Assembly: GCF_000315915.1 (NCBI RefSeq)
Contig: NC_020185.1
Span: 124,001 to 188,000, forward strand
Length of the DNA stretch: 64,000 bases
Origin: Henningerozyma blattae CBS 6284
Taxonomy: Eukaryota; Ascomycota; Saccharomycetes; Saccharomycetales; Saccharomycetaceae
Direction of reading: 5' to 3'
The notes under the pieces were generated by a model. The model was not told the origin of the DNA, made no database searches, and worked only from the letters and a program-made list of their open reading frames with translations. Both the position numbers and the translations under genes were made by a program. This document shows positions 18,190 to 32,042 of the stretch, piece after piece (position 1 is the first letter of the stretch; each line of letters opens with the position of its first letter).

Positions 18190-20463
18190 TCATATCATAG
18201 ATCTAAACGTCATGTCAATTAAATTTTTTAATTCTTTATAACTAATAATAATACAATTCATTTCATCAGGTGTCACTAGCATAATTTTCTCCTTGACACC
18301 TGCATCTAGTTTATTTAAGCATCGTATGACATGTGTCAAATCCATTACACTCTTGCCTGTATTATTAACTTGGTGAAAGACATAATCATAAAATAAAATT
18401 ATTGGAAATTTCTCTCCACTTTCCGACCAGTTGATATCAATTCGAGATTCTAATCGACCAAATATGCAGTTCAATTTGCAGATTAATCTGAATAGTCTGG
18501 CATTTTCTAATTCCTTCGCCAAGATGTTTTCTATATATTCGATATGTTTTTGGCTAACATTCAAATATTCAAATATTTTATCATAGAACAGATTAGAAAA
18601 TTCTTGAAATTTTTTTTGTCTCTTTTCTTGTGATTCTTCTTTAATACTAGAGTCTCGAAATAAATAACGTAATACCAATTTAAATTGATTGTCTACATTA
18701 TTTAAATTTTGGATTTCAGATTCTATTTCAGGACTGATATTTAGATTTTGAAATTCTCCCTTCTCATTAAATATAGTAGTCCCATCAATTTTTTTATCGT
18801 CATCTAACCCCTCATTTTTTGTTCCATTAGAATTATTTGTAAAATGAAGAGAAGATGAAATACTTTCGTTCAAATTAGTAGATGTATTCATAGCAGATTT
18901 ATTCTCTAAATTTAATGACGTGGTAGAATTAGTTTGATTGTTCAGCGCAGATAGCGTACTGCCATTTGTTGCAGATGGTTGGACTTTCTTTGCTAACTGT
19001 AAACATAATTCACCTAATCTTTGGAAATCTAAATTTTGTTCTTTTAAAACTTCTTCCTTCGTGAATTTCTTAAAATTTAAATTTTCATTGAGTATAAATT
19101 TAGATATATTTACATTTAGCTTAATTCTACCCGGGTCTCCTGTTACAATTATTTTATTCCAATCTAAATCATCTCCAGCAAATAACCCGTGTGTGTGAAT
19201 TTCTCTTAATACATTAACCAATTGTACCAAATAACCCCAAATATATTTCATAGTTAATGGTACAAGGGGAAAATGTATAAAATGTTTTTCAAATATTGAT
19301 AATGCTGAAGGATAATATTCCATTACACTACAAAGAGAAACATCCCCAAAGCTTGTCGTAGTAAAGATATCATTCAGTCGAATAAGGTTAATATTATCAA
19401 GCTTATTCCATTTAGTAAAAATAGATCTTAAATTAACGATGTCGATATTGATATTTTTGTTTTTTTCATCAAGGGAATGAATTCGACGTAAAACATAGAC
19501 TTTACCGTCTTTATTACTAAAAACTTTATACAACGAATTTTTATGGTCAAAATAACGATTTTTCAATAATCCATCATTTCTATGAAAATCTAAAGGAACT
19601 AGACCATAATAATCTCGTACAACATCTGGCAGTGCACCTCCAGAAGGCCAAGTTTGGATTGCAGCTGTATTTCTTTGTAGTAGTTGTTCTCTTAAAGCAT
19701 TGGGAATAAATAAAGTTGCCGGAGTATCTTCATGCGGGCTCAATGCCAATTGTAAATGTGGAGGTGGATCAGGTGCATACAAATGATGTTGTAGTATACT
19801 ACCCATTGCATTTTGAGCTGGATGTGGATAATCATATTCAAAAGGAGTCATTCCTAATGATACTGGTGTAGGACTTGCACCTGCTGCAGGACTAGCTACT
19901 GATATATTTGTAGCTGCTGGACTTGCTGCAGACAAGCTAGCAGTCAAAGAAGGTGGTATTCCACCTGGGACAACTGCATTTTCTGAACTTCTAGAAGCAG
20001 ACATTGACATAGCCATTGGTGTAAAACTTGCAGAAGCTCTAGCATCGAACCTTGGGACATTGTTTGTCGTTGAAGATGCAGTAGGGTTTATGGAATTATT
20101 CATAGCACTTGAAGAAGTAGTTCCTGTAATGGTAGAACTAGAAGTTGGAGTGTTTAGTATAGAAGCAGGTACTGAGTTGGTACTAGAGGCTGCGTTCATA
20201 CCAGTTGAAGATAACGCAGAACTAGGCAAAGATGGGAGATTTGCCGAAATATTCGTTGATCCCAGGTCACTGTGGGCAATAGCCCCAGACACCGTATCAG
20301 AAATTGAATTACTTGTTGTAGTAGTAGATCCTTCATTATTAACTACAGTATTTGGGACTTCATGACTAAAGGGACAGCCATCCACTTGTTTCTTACAATG
20401 GCCATAGATAGTCACATTTCTGCAAGGAATGCTTTTAGCCCACGAATTATTGGATTTATCCAT
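18190..20463 (-). CDS. PAN3: Pan3, regulatory subunit of the PAN2-PAN3 poly(A) nuclease
   Basis: Cytoplasmic adaptor that brings the Pan2 deadenylase to poly(A)-binding protein on mRNA. It is 757 residues against about 679 in S. cerevisiae. The extra length is mainly a Ser/Thr/Ala/Asn-rich linker (residues ~40-200). An N-terminal CCCH zinc finger is complete: Cys14, Cys23, Cys30, His34 (C-x8-C-x6-C-x3-H). A pseudokinase-like region (~270-560) is interrupted by an Asn/Ser-rich insert, and the C-terminal coiled-coil and knob domain follow (~580-757). The minus-strand order with the GPX paralogue matches YKL026C-YKL025C. Confidence 0.95.
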   Translation of the reverse strand: MDKSNNSWAKSIPCRNVTIYGHCKKQVDGCPFSHEVPNTVVNNEGSTTTTSNSISDTVSGAIAHSDLGSTNISANLPSLPSSALSSTGMNAASSTNSVPASILNTPTSSSTITGTTSSSAMNNSINPTASSTTNNVPRFDARASASFTPMAMSMSASRSSENAVVPGGIPPSLTASLSAASPAATNISVASPAAGASPTPVSLGMTPFEYDYPHPAQNAMGSILQHHLYAPDPPPHLQLALSPHEDTPATLFIPNALREQLLQRNTAAIQTWPSGGALPDVVRDYYGLVPLDFHRNDGLLKNRYFDHKNSLYKVFSNKDGKVYVLRRIHSLDEKNKNINIDIVNLRSIFTKWNKLDNINLIRLNDIFTTTSFGDVSLCSVMEYYPSALSIFEKHFIHFPLVPLTMKYIWGYLVQLVNVLREIHTHGLFAGDDLDWNKIIVTGDPGRIKLNVNISKFILNENLNFKKFTKEEVLKEQNLDFQRLGELCLQLAKKVQPSATNGSTLSALNNQTNSTTSLNLENKSAMNTSTNLNESISSSLHFTNNSNGTKNEGLDDDKKIDGTTIFNEKGEFQNLNISPEIESEIQNLNNVDNQFKLVLRYLFRDSSIKEESQEKRQKKFQEFSNLFYDKIFEYLNVSQKHIEYIENILAKELENARLFRLICKLNCIFGRLESRIDINWSESGEKFPIILFYDYVFHQVNNTGKSVMDLTHVIRCLNKLDAGVKEKIMLVTPDEMNCIIISYKELKNLIDMTFRSMI

Positions 20464-21039
20464 TTCTGTGGTATTGAAAGATGCACTCTAAAAAGAAACA
20501 GCCCTATCCGTTTTGGATGGTCTAAAAGCTACTAATCTAATGTTTGAATTTGTAATGGTTTTAAAAACAACTTCCTAAATATACAGTTTAATTTCATACT
20601 CAACTTAGTTTTTTCAGTCTTGGCTTTTTCCAACAATCCGAAAACAAAAGCTTGTAATTGTTAAGAAATTTTCCAAATATTTAAGAAAAATATCGATTTT
20701 CACATTAACAACGTATTAATGCGAGCATATAAAGCCATTCTATACATTGAATTATATCAATATATCTATATAAATGAGAACTGCCGTTAACCTGACCGGA
20801 AAAGGGTAGATGTTGAAGTACACTACATATTTACACGTGACCTACACAGAACATACTATTATCTTGACAAAGTTTCTTTTACTAATCCTTCTAAGTGTTT
20901 TTATTATGTCATTTGGCTCAACTAAAATTAAAATATTCTAGTGCAGCAATTTTTTAGACTAGTATACAGTGTTTAATATATATGATTTACAATATTCTTC
21001 TTTAGAAAAGGATAAAAAGTTCAACTTTTCTTTGTTAAA
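20464..21039. other. intergenic, PAN3 promoter side
   Basis: Upstream region of PAN3 and 3' region of the small membrane-protein gene. It contains one CACGTG E-box (20834-20839), the core bound by Cbf1 and Pho4. S. cerevisiae has URA6, YKL023W, CDC16 and MAK11 at this place; none are here. I see no relics of them. Confidence 0.5.
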
Positions 21040-21351
21040 TCATTTCTTATTTTCAGATATTTGTAACTTATTTTTCAATTCTGTATATTCATATTCATCG
21101 AAGTAAGGTTTAGGTGGGTTCTTTTGGTAGCTGATATTAACAAATGTACTTCCGACAACTAAAATACTTAAAGTAGTTACAAGAAACAAAGGTCTGAGAA
21201 ATAGCGGTGTTTTAGTTTGTTTGTTGGAAATCTTGTCTCCATTTATCTTATTTGGTGTGTTTTGTTGTCTTCTATGAAAACGTTGAGTTTTCAACACAGG
21301 GGAAGTGGTTTTAAACCTTTTAAATACTGTTGTACATTCAATTGGTCTCAT
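21040..21351 (-). CDS. small single-pass membrane protein, probably mitochondrial
   Basis: A 103-residue protein. The first ~48 residues are strongly basic with almost no acids (KRFKTT, RFHRRQQ), like a mitochondrial presequence. Residues about 53-73 form one hydrophobic segment (LFLVTTLSILVVGSTF). The tail is charged, with a PPKPYFDEYEY stretch. This layout is typical of small inner-membrane proteins, such as respiratory-chain accessory or assembly proteins. I do not recognise it with certainty. S. cerevisiae has small annotated ORFs in the corresponding interval that could be its orthologue, but I cannot confirm this. Confidence 0.65.
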   Translation of the reverse strand: MRPIECTTVFKRFKTTSPVLKTQRFHRRQQNTPNKINGDKISNKQTKTPLFLRPLFLVTTLSILVVGSTFVNISYQKNPPKPYFDEYEYTELKNKLQISENKK

Positions 21352-21680
21352 TTATATTGCTATTTAGTATTAGTTTTTCCCAACTCCTTTTTATTATTCG
21401 TTCCATTAAATTCTTGTTCTTTCTTTCTGAGACTGTTTATCATTTTCATATTACTCATAAACGTATACATCTCATCAGGCTTTTAATTTTCAATAGCCAC
21501 CCATATTCCCGAATTTTACTGATAATTCTACAAAACTTTATAGATAATGTATAAAAATATTACATTATTTAATATATAGATACTTTGAAGGATGGTTATT
21601 ACAGCAATATATAAAGATGACAATTAATATTATAGATTTGAATTGAGTTAGTGAATATGCGTATTTAAACTTTTATTCTA
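21352..21680. other. intergenic between the small membrane protein and MGA2/SPT23
   Basis: About 330 bp holding the promoter of the small minus-strand gene and the 3' end of MGA2/SPT23. It is AT-rich and nothing else stands out. Confidence 0.5.
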
Positions 21681-26165
<4,485 letters not shown>

Positions 26166-26810
26166 AATATCAAAAGCACTTGAGCTAATGTTTTATAATT
26201 TGTATAATTACTTATTAATGCTAATCCTTTAAATAAAGAAAAAGCCCTTTAAAATTTTCTTAGTTCATACAGTGGGTCCCTTGTAGGTAACTGTAAATCT
26301 ATATAATAAGCAAATAAAGATCTAGTTGCTCTTATATATATATAATATGCCAATATATTTATTATTGCGATGAGTTTATTGTCGCTTATCTTGGTTATTC
26401 TGATATTCACTAGTTTAGTATTCTTAATATTTTTGGCGTGTGGCTAGAATTATTTGGCGGATTTTGGCGGATTGTTGGATTAGGAAAACCCAGGGTTTCG
26501 GTTTTGAAATTAGGGTTGGTGATTCTCTTTGTAGGGTTATTATTTTTCTTTTCTGAAGTTCGATTCCTGTTAAAGTCAAATAAAAAAAAAACATAGAGAA
26601 ATTTCACCTTAATTGTGGGGTTTTTTTCAGGGAGAATAAGTAATTATTATTGGCTATAGCTTTATAATACTATTAAGAGAAAACAATTAATATTCTAAAT
26701 ATAGGCCTAGATACCTATAAATATATATTTCAGTCTCTTTTAGAAAATATTATGAAAAGATACACATAATAAATTAAAATAAAAATTAAGAACAAAATAA
26801 AAACTTAAAA
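26166..26810. other. divergent promoter region of MGA2/SPT23 and RAM2
   Basis: About 645 bp between divergent genes. It contains a tandem 10-bp repeat with GGCGGAT (26456-26462 and 26466-26472) and two TAGGGTT elements (26510-26538). A GTTCGATTCC stretch at about 26559-26568 looks like a tRNA B box, but no tRNA can be folded there. Confidence 0.5.
26510..26538 (+). promoter_or_regulatory. two Tbf1-like TTAGGG elements
   Basis: TTAGGGTT at 26510-26517 and TAGGGTT at 26532-26538. Tbf1 of budding yeasts binds ACCCTAA-type sites. Similar elements occur in several other promoters of this window. Confidence 0.4.
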
Positions 26811-27797
26811 ATGACCGAAGAATTCCTATTGAAATTTCAAGATATCAAACCAACCCCCATTCAAACTGACATCCCTAATGAATTATGCCAAATTCTTTAT
26901 ACAAAAGAATATGCTAATCTAATGGGTGTAACAAGAACTCTAATGAACAATCGTGAACACTCTAAGAGAGCTCTGGAATTAACTTCTGTTGTGATTGAAA
27001 TTGCTCCAGCTTTTTATACAGTTTGGAATTATCGTTATAATATCATTCACGATATGGTTTTACAATTGAAAGATGCTAATCAGGAAAAAGTTATCGAATT
27101 TCTAAATAAAGATTTGGATTGGCTAGATGAATTGACTTTAAACAACCCCAAGAATTATCAAATTTGGTCTTATAGACAGGCTATTTTGAATTTGCATCCC
27201 AAGCCAGATTTCAAAAGAGATCTACCTATTTTGAAGATTATGTTGCATGACGATACAAAGAATTACCATGTTTGGTCGTATAGGAAATGGTTAATTGATT
27301 TTGTTAAAAACGATTCTTTATTCGATTTCAACATTGAATTGAATTTCACAAATATTTTTATTGATAGAGATATCTATAATAATAGTGCTTGGACTCATAG
27401 ACTTTTTGTAATAAAGACTAATCCTGCAAATAAAAATATAGATTTCAATTCTAAACTGATTCAAAATGAAATAATATTTACTAAGAAAAATATTCATTTA
27501 TGCCCACAGAATATTTCGTCTTGGAATTATTTGATAGCATTATTAGATTGGTTAAATAATGGTAAAGCAACTGATGATTTGATCGAATTTGCTTCCCAAT
27601 TTGTTTCTGATTTTTTTTCCAATACTGCTATTTTACCAAATATTCAATCATCATATGCTTTAGAATTCTTGGCTGATCAATATAAACTAGATCCGAAAAG
27701 AATTAATGATTCTATAAAGGCTTATAAAGCTCTGTCCACTAAATATGATCCAATAAGAACTCCATATTGGAATCATTTAATTAAGGGATTATCATAG
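26811..27797 (+). CDS. RAM2: alpha subunit of protein farnesyltransferase and geranylgeranyltransferase I
   Basis: Shared alpha subunit that pairs with Ram1 (farnesyl) or Cdc43 (geranylgeranyl) to prenylate CaaX proteins such as Ras, a-factor and Rho GTPases. It is 328 residues against 316 in S. cerevisiae. It contains the PPTA repeats with their W-x-x-R cores: WNYR (~72), WSYR (~122), WSYR (~158), WTHR (~198), and a weaker fifth WNYL (~240). The stretches NNPKNYQIWSYRQ and KNYHVWSYRKW are near-identical to Ram2. The start follows an A-rich leader (AAAAATG). It is divergent from MGA2/SPT23, which conserves the YKL020C-YKL019W arrangement. Confidence 0.96.
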   Translation: MTEEFLLKFQDIKPTPIQTDIPNELCQILYTKEYANLMGVTRTLMNNREHSKRALELTSVVIEIAPAFYTVWNYRYNIIHDMVLQLKDANQEKVIEFLNKDLDWLDELTLNNPKNYQIWSYRQAILNLHPKPDFKRDLPILKIMLHDDTKNYHVWSYRKWLIDFVKNDSLFDFNIELNFTNIFIDRDIYNNSAWTHRLFVIKTNPANKNIDFNSKLIQNEIIFTKKNIHLCPQNISSWNYLIALLDWLNNGKATDDLIEFASQFVSDFFSNTAILPNIQSSYALEFLADQYKLDPKRINDSIKAYKALSTKYDPIRTPYWNHLIKGLS

Positions 27798-28154
27798 TTG
27801 TGCTGATGCTAAACTCTCCACACTTTGCCATAATTATGTTTACTTCGCATTAGATTGTAGAGGACTCTTTGATTTTATATACCTTAATTTATATCTTTTA
27901 GTGTTATTTTCTTTTTTTGCTCGACTAATTTTTATTGATATAATTAAAGGGTATATTTATAACTATTATCATTTTTGAAATTTTTAGCTCATCGATTTTT
28001 AAACCATTTCGGCAATATTGAAAAATTTTAAATATATACAAGTTTCATTAATAAATTATCCATATTAAAAAAAATTAAAACATAAAATCATAATATATAA
28101 ATAATTCATTTCCCTTGACAACGTATATATAAAAATAAGAGTTATCAAGTTATT
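27798..28154. other. intergenic between RAM2 and YVH1
   Basis: RAM2 3' end and YVH1 promoter, both plus strand. It is AT-rich, with a TATATATAAAA stretch about 25 bp before the YVH1 ATG that is too close to act as a usual TATA. SWD2, HCS1 and ATP7, which follow RAM2 in S. cerevisiae, are absent. Confidence 0.5.
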
Positions 28155-29243
28155 ATGTCTGCATCTGCTCCTAAGCCTGCCGACTTGACAAGAATTCTAG
28201 GTGGGATTTATCTCGGTTCTTTACAGCCAATTCAAGATCATACACCATTACGCGCACAGTATAATGTTACACACATATTATCCATCATTCGATTCCAAAT
28301 TATTCCAGAATATTTAGTTCGTAAAGGTTACAGTGTGAAAAATATTCCAATAGATGATGATATGAAAACTGACATTTTAAAATATATTAATGAATCGAAT
28401 AAATTTATTGATCATTGTCTATATCCAAATGAAGTTGAATACTCTCCTGATAAAGTAAGTTTTAAGGGGAAACCTCAAAAGAATGCCATTTATATTCATT
28501 GTCATGCCGGTGTTTCTAGGTCCTCTACATTTGTCATCGCTTATTTGATGTATAGATTTAATTTATCATTGAAAAATGCCCTCTATGCTGTTCAAAGAAA
28601 GAGGCCATCGATTCAGCCTAATGAAAATTTTATGAAGCAATTAGAAATATTTGAAAGAATAGGTTCTTCCAACACCGATATCATAAATAACAAATATTAC
28701 AAACAATGGAAGTTAGAAAATTCAATCGATAACTATGAGGATGATCGCGAAAATCTAATTAATGATGATAATTTTTTTAAGTCTGAGGAAGATATTAACA
28801 ATTATATTTCAAAATTATCCATCACAGAAAAGAAGAAAATTGAAGTTGCTCGCTGTAAAAAGTGTAGACAAAGATTATCGTTATCATCATCATTTATTCA
28901 GCATACTCCTCCGAGTAAAGAATCTTCTGAAGCTCATTTCCTTAAGAAAAATAATGGTGGAAGAAGAGGTGTTCAAGAATCTCAAGATGTATGCTCTCAT
29001 TATTTTGTAGAACCCTTAAACTGGATGAAAGGAGAATTGCAAGGTAAACAAGAATTAGAAGGGAAATTCTCATGTCCGAATTGTTCAAGTAAAGTTGGTG
29101 GATACAATTGGAAAGGTTCGAGATGTAGTTGTGGTAAATGGGTTGTACCTGCGATCCATATTTTATCGAACAAGGTAGATCTGTTTCCTCTGCAAACTAT
29201 TGAACTGCCTAATGTTGTAAAATTTGAAGAAAAAAAAGCATAG
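28155..29243 (+). CDS. YVH1: dual-specificity phosphatase with zinc-binding tail, 60S ribosome maturation
   Basis: Protein phosphatase needed to release Mrt4 from pre-60S ribosomal subunits; in S. cerevisiae it also affects sporulation and growth. It is 362 residues against 364. The signature HCHAGVSRSS gives the catalytic Cys116 and Arg122, with an acidic loop (IDDDMK, ~66-71) that may supply the general acid. The C-terminal zinc-binding domain has the cysteine pairs CKKC (~234), CPNC (~305) and CSCG (~324). It is convergent with MND2, as YIR026C and YIR025W are in S. cerevisiae. Confidence 0.96.
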   Translation: MSASAPKPADLTRILGGIYLGSLQPIQDHTPLRAQYNVTHILSIIRFQIIPEYLVRKGYSVKNIPIDDDMKTDILKYINESNKFIDHCLYPNEVEYSPDKVSFKGKPQKNAIYIHCHAGVSRSSTFVIAYLMYRFNLSLKNALYAVQRKRPSIQPNENFMKQLEIFERIGSSNTDIINNKYYKQWKLENSIDNYEDDRENLINDDNFFKSEEDINNYISKLSITEKKKIEVARCKKCRQRLSLSSSFIQHTPPSKESSEAHFLKKNNGGRRGVQESQDVCSHYFVEPLNWMKGELQGKQELEGKFSCPNCSSKVGGYNWKGSRCSCGKWVVPAIHILSNKVDLFPLQTIELPNVVKFEEKKA

Positions 29244-29525
29244 TTCCTATTTAATTTATTCTGTCATTTAAAAAATTACATTAAAATGCATTAAATAATA
29301 TTATATATTCTCAAATATATATAGCTGTATATGTGTATACTAATAATAATTTATGCATTATTCTTTCTATAAATAATACAGTTGCTCAATTGTGGTGAAA
29401 ATTGGGAAAATAGCGTAGCAATTGGAATATAATCATAATAATCTTCTTGTGTTAGTAGGACTAGTATTGGCATGTGTATCAGATATGGTATTAGTAGTAG
29501 AAATTGAATTAGAAGCGTTAACTGT

Positions 29526-30944
29526 TCAAATATCATTATGCGTATCTTCAGAACCTGTGTTTTGTATGTTTATATCATGAGTAACACTTGAGTTCATTTC
29601 ATTATCGGTTAACTGCAGGGTATCTGAAATATTTAAAACAGGTATTTCAGTAAATTCGTGTTCATTAATTAAGTCGCTGTCTTGGTCAATATGTAAGTTT
29701 GGATGTTCATATTCATCAACCACTGCAAATTCACTATTATCAATATTTGAAGATGCTACGTACTGTTGGATCGATTGGCCTCTTGTCATTCTAGTTCCAT
29801 TTCTTCGGACACTAAAGTTTCCAAAATCTTCGCCAACAATACTATTATCAACGTTATCCATTATGTCCGTATCAATGTTTTCAATAATACCATCATCATG
29901 AATAATAGTATGGTTCAATGAATTTGTAGTATTTTTATAAAGTTCACTTTGATTATGACTATTGTTATTATCAGTAGAATCTACACGGTCATATTCAGCA
30001 TCATAATCATATGATAAGTCATCGTCTTCATCTTCATCTATTTCTTCATCAAGGTCTTCCCCATGGATTGTGCCTCCTTCAATAAAAGTAGTGTTATGGT
30101 TGTTGTCATTATCAATTGTACCTTGATAGCTTCTATGCTGGTGATCTGTTGTTCGAAATTGTTGGTTTATGGATATATTTTGTTGAGATTCTACAAAATT
30201 CTGATCAGTCTCAAATGTAGCTATAGGTGGAGGTCGTATTGATATAGGAGCCTGTATTGTCATCATATTAATACTGTTATCACTAATACCAGAGTGATGT
30301 ATATCACTATTGGGCTCCACTACAACACCGTCTTCGTTTTCTTGCTGGCTTGGGATATTAGTACGAGTTGCTACTTCTTCCGCCATATATTGCTGTTGTT
30401 GCTGCTGCTGTCTTCTTCTTTGTTGTTCTTGTAAATGCTGTATTTGCTGAGCTCTAAATTGTTGCTCTTCAAAGGCTCTTTGTTGTTCCATTTCTCTTTG
30501 TTCTTGTTCTGTCCTTATCCTTTCTTCTTCTATTTTCAATCGTTCTTCTTCTATTTGTCTCATTGTCTTATTCAATCCTATAGGTCTAAAGTAATCCTTA
30601 CCTAAATTTCTAATGGCCCTTTTATTCCTTCTATATTGTTCCAATTTCATCTGAGCTTCATCAAATCTACGATTTCTTCTATTTCTTGAGAAATAAAATG
30701 GCATTTCATCAAAAGGATTATACGCGGCTAATGGCAACGGAAAAGAATATCTAGTTCTTGGTCGAATAGTTCCCTTCTGACTACTTGCTGAAAATGTATC
30801 TCTTGATCTTTCAGGAACAAATTTTTTTGTATTTTGCTGTTGTTTCTCAGCCAAGAGTTCATCTTTAATATCCCTAAATAAAGAGAGATCACACAAAGAT
30901 TTCGAGCCTTGACATACGCTTCGAAGGCTAAAATTTTCATCCAT
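29526..30944 (-). CDS. MND2: anaphase-promoting complex subunit, Mnd2/Apc15-like
   Basis: In S. cerevisiae, Mnd2 is an APC/C subunit that restrains premature Ama1-driven APC/C activity in meiosis. This protein has 472 residues. A basic N-terminal part contains YFRPIGLNK (~113-121), which resembles the PIG-K core of Apc15. A long Glu/Gln-rich coiled coil follows (~125-195), then a very acidic, Asp/Glu- and Asn-rich C-terminal half, as in Apc15. The identification leans on position: it is convergent with YVH1 exactly as MND2 is in S. cerevisiae. The length is greater than the ~368 residues I recall for Mnd2. Confidence 0.75.
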   Translation of the reverse strand: MDENFSLRSVCQGSKSLCDLSLFRDIKDELLAEKQQQNTKKFVPERSRDTFSASSQKGTIRPRTRYSFPLPLAAYNPFDEMPFYFSRNRRNRRFDEAQMKLEQYRRNKRAIRNLGKDYFRPIGLNKTMRQIEEERLKIEEERIRTEQEQREMEQQRAFEEQQFRAQQIQHLQEQQRRRQQQQQQQYMAEEVATRTNIPSQQENEDGVVVEPNSDIHHSGISDNSINMMTIQAPISIRPPPIATFETDQNFVESQQNISINQQFRTTDHQHRSYQGTIDNDNNHNTTFIEGGTIHGEDLDEEIDEDEDDDLSYDYDAEYDRVDSTDNNNSHNQSELYKNTTNSLNHTIIHDDGIIENIDTDIMDNVDNSIVGEDFGNFSVRRNGTRMTRGQSIQQYVASSNIDNSEFAVVDEYEHPNLHIDQDSDLINEHEFTEIPVLNISDTLQLTDNEMNSSVTHDINIQNTGSEDTHNDI

Positions 30945-32042
30945 CGTTTCTAATATAATATGCTTGATAATCTAGTTCAAGTAATCAATATTTGTCTATT
31001 TTTTTTATTGTAGTTATTATTTTTTATTTTCTTATTTATCTTTTAAGTTTCAAAGAATTTATTGATCTGCGAAGAGTTATACCAATTCTGGAAACGCCAA
31101 ATCAGGTAATATTCACGTGATACTCACGTGCATAGTTTATTTTTATGTGGGTGTTAAATCAATCAATTAAGCACTGGTTATGCAAATGATATTATGCTAA
31201 TATTTGTTTAATTTATAACTAATATTGGTATCTTTCTTTTACAACGAGATACCTCATTGAAAATTAGAAAGAATTTGATAAAAATACATCCTGATATTTT
31301 ACTTAAAATGTTTAATTCAGTAATACGAACAAGTTTTTAAATGTAAACCAATAAATATTGGCTTGCAGTAATACTGTTTTACAGATAAGGATATAAGATA
31401 AGATATCGAAAATCAGGAATCTTTTCCTACCATGAAAAGTACAGTCGTATTTTAAAGATCTTTGAATAACATCCAAAGAATTCTAAATGAGGTTACAAAA
31501 TTTTGAATGAATTATGGTTAAATAGTATGACTTATCAATAATATTAAAACATTTTTTTTTAAAATAAAAATAATCATCAGATTTTTGATCAAATTATCAA
31601 CTAAATATTGAAATATATTATTAAGTGCGGAAAAAAAAATTCAAATAACCTAACTTTATGACATAATCAAATTTTGAAAGAAGCGGACTAAGGAAATATC
31701 AAAAAAAATAAAAAAAAAAAGGTTTCAAATTTCTTTATATTTAGAAAATATATAGGCAAATATTTTAAAATAAATATATTGTAACAAATATTTTATATGC
31801 ACAAGAATTATTGATTATTTATTGGATACTATCGTACAACTTGAATGTATTTGATGTGTATTGCGTTATTTCGTTTGCATAATCTGTGCATTCCATCGAT
31901 CATTAACTAAGAAAATATTGAAAATTTTTTTTTTTATATTTCACAAAAGTTTTATTTTGGGCGTACCTTTTTACAACTTAAAGACTTGTAGACAATATTA
32001 ATCATAGGTGTCAAATATTTTGTATCAAATTAAAAAAGATAG
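30945..32042. other. divergent promoter region of MND2 and PUT3
   Basis: About 1.1 kb, with two CACGTG E-boxes 11 bp apart near the MND2 side and homopolymeric A/T runs nearer PUT3 (31550-31730, 31920-31940). Deoxyadenosine tracts are typical nucleosome-poor yeast promoters. No gene is seen. Confidence 0.5.
31114..31130. promoter_or_regulatory. pair of CACGTG E-boxes
   Basis: CACGTG at 31114-31119 and 31125-31130, about 175 bp upstream of MND2. This is the core for Cbf1 and Pho4. It is not a centromere, since no CDEII/CDEIII follows. Confidence 0.45.

Noticed and set aside
18140..18190. TGTTGGAT near the PAN3 3' end as a Ty LTR start
   Set aside because: Only the first few bases match; no LTR body, no CAACA end and no target duplication.
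26559..26568. GTTCGATTCC, a perfect tRNA B-box match
   Set aside because: The flanking bases cannot form a T stem, and no A box or acceptor stem is present.
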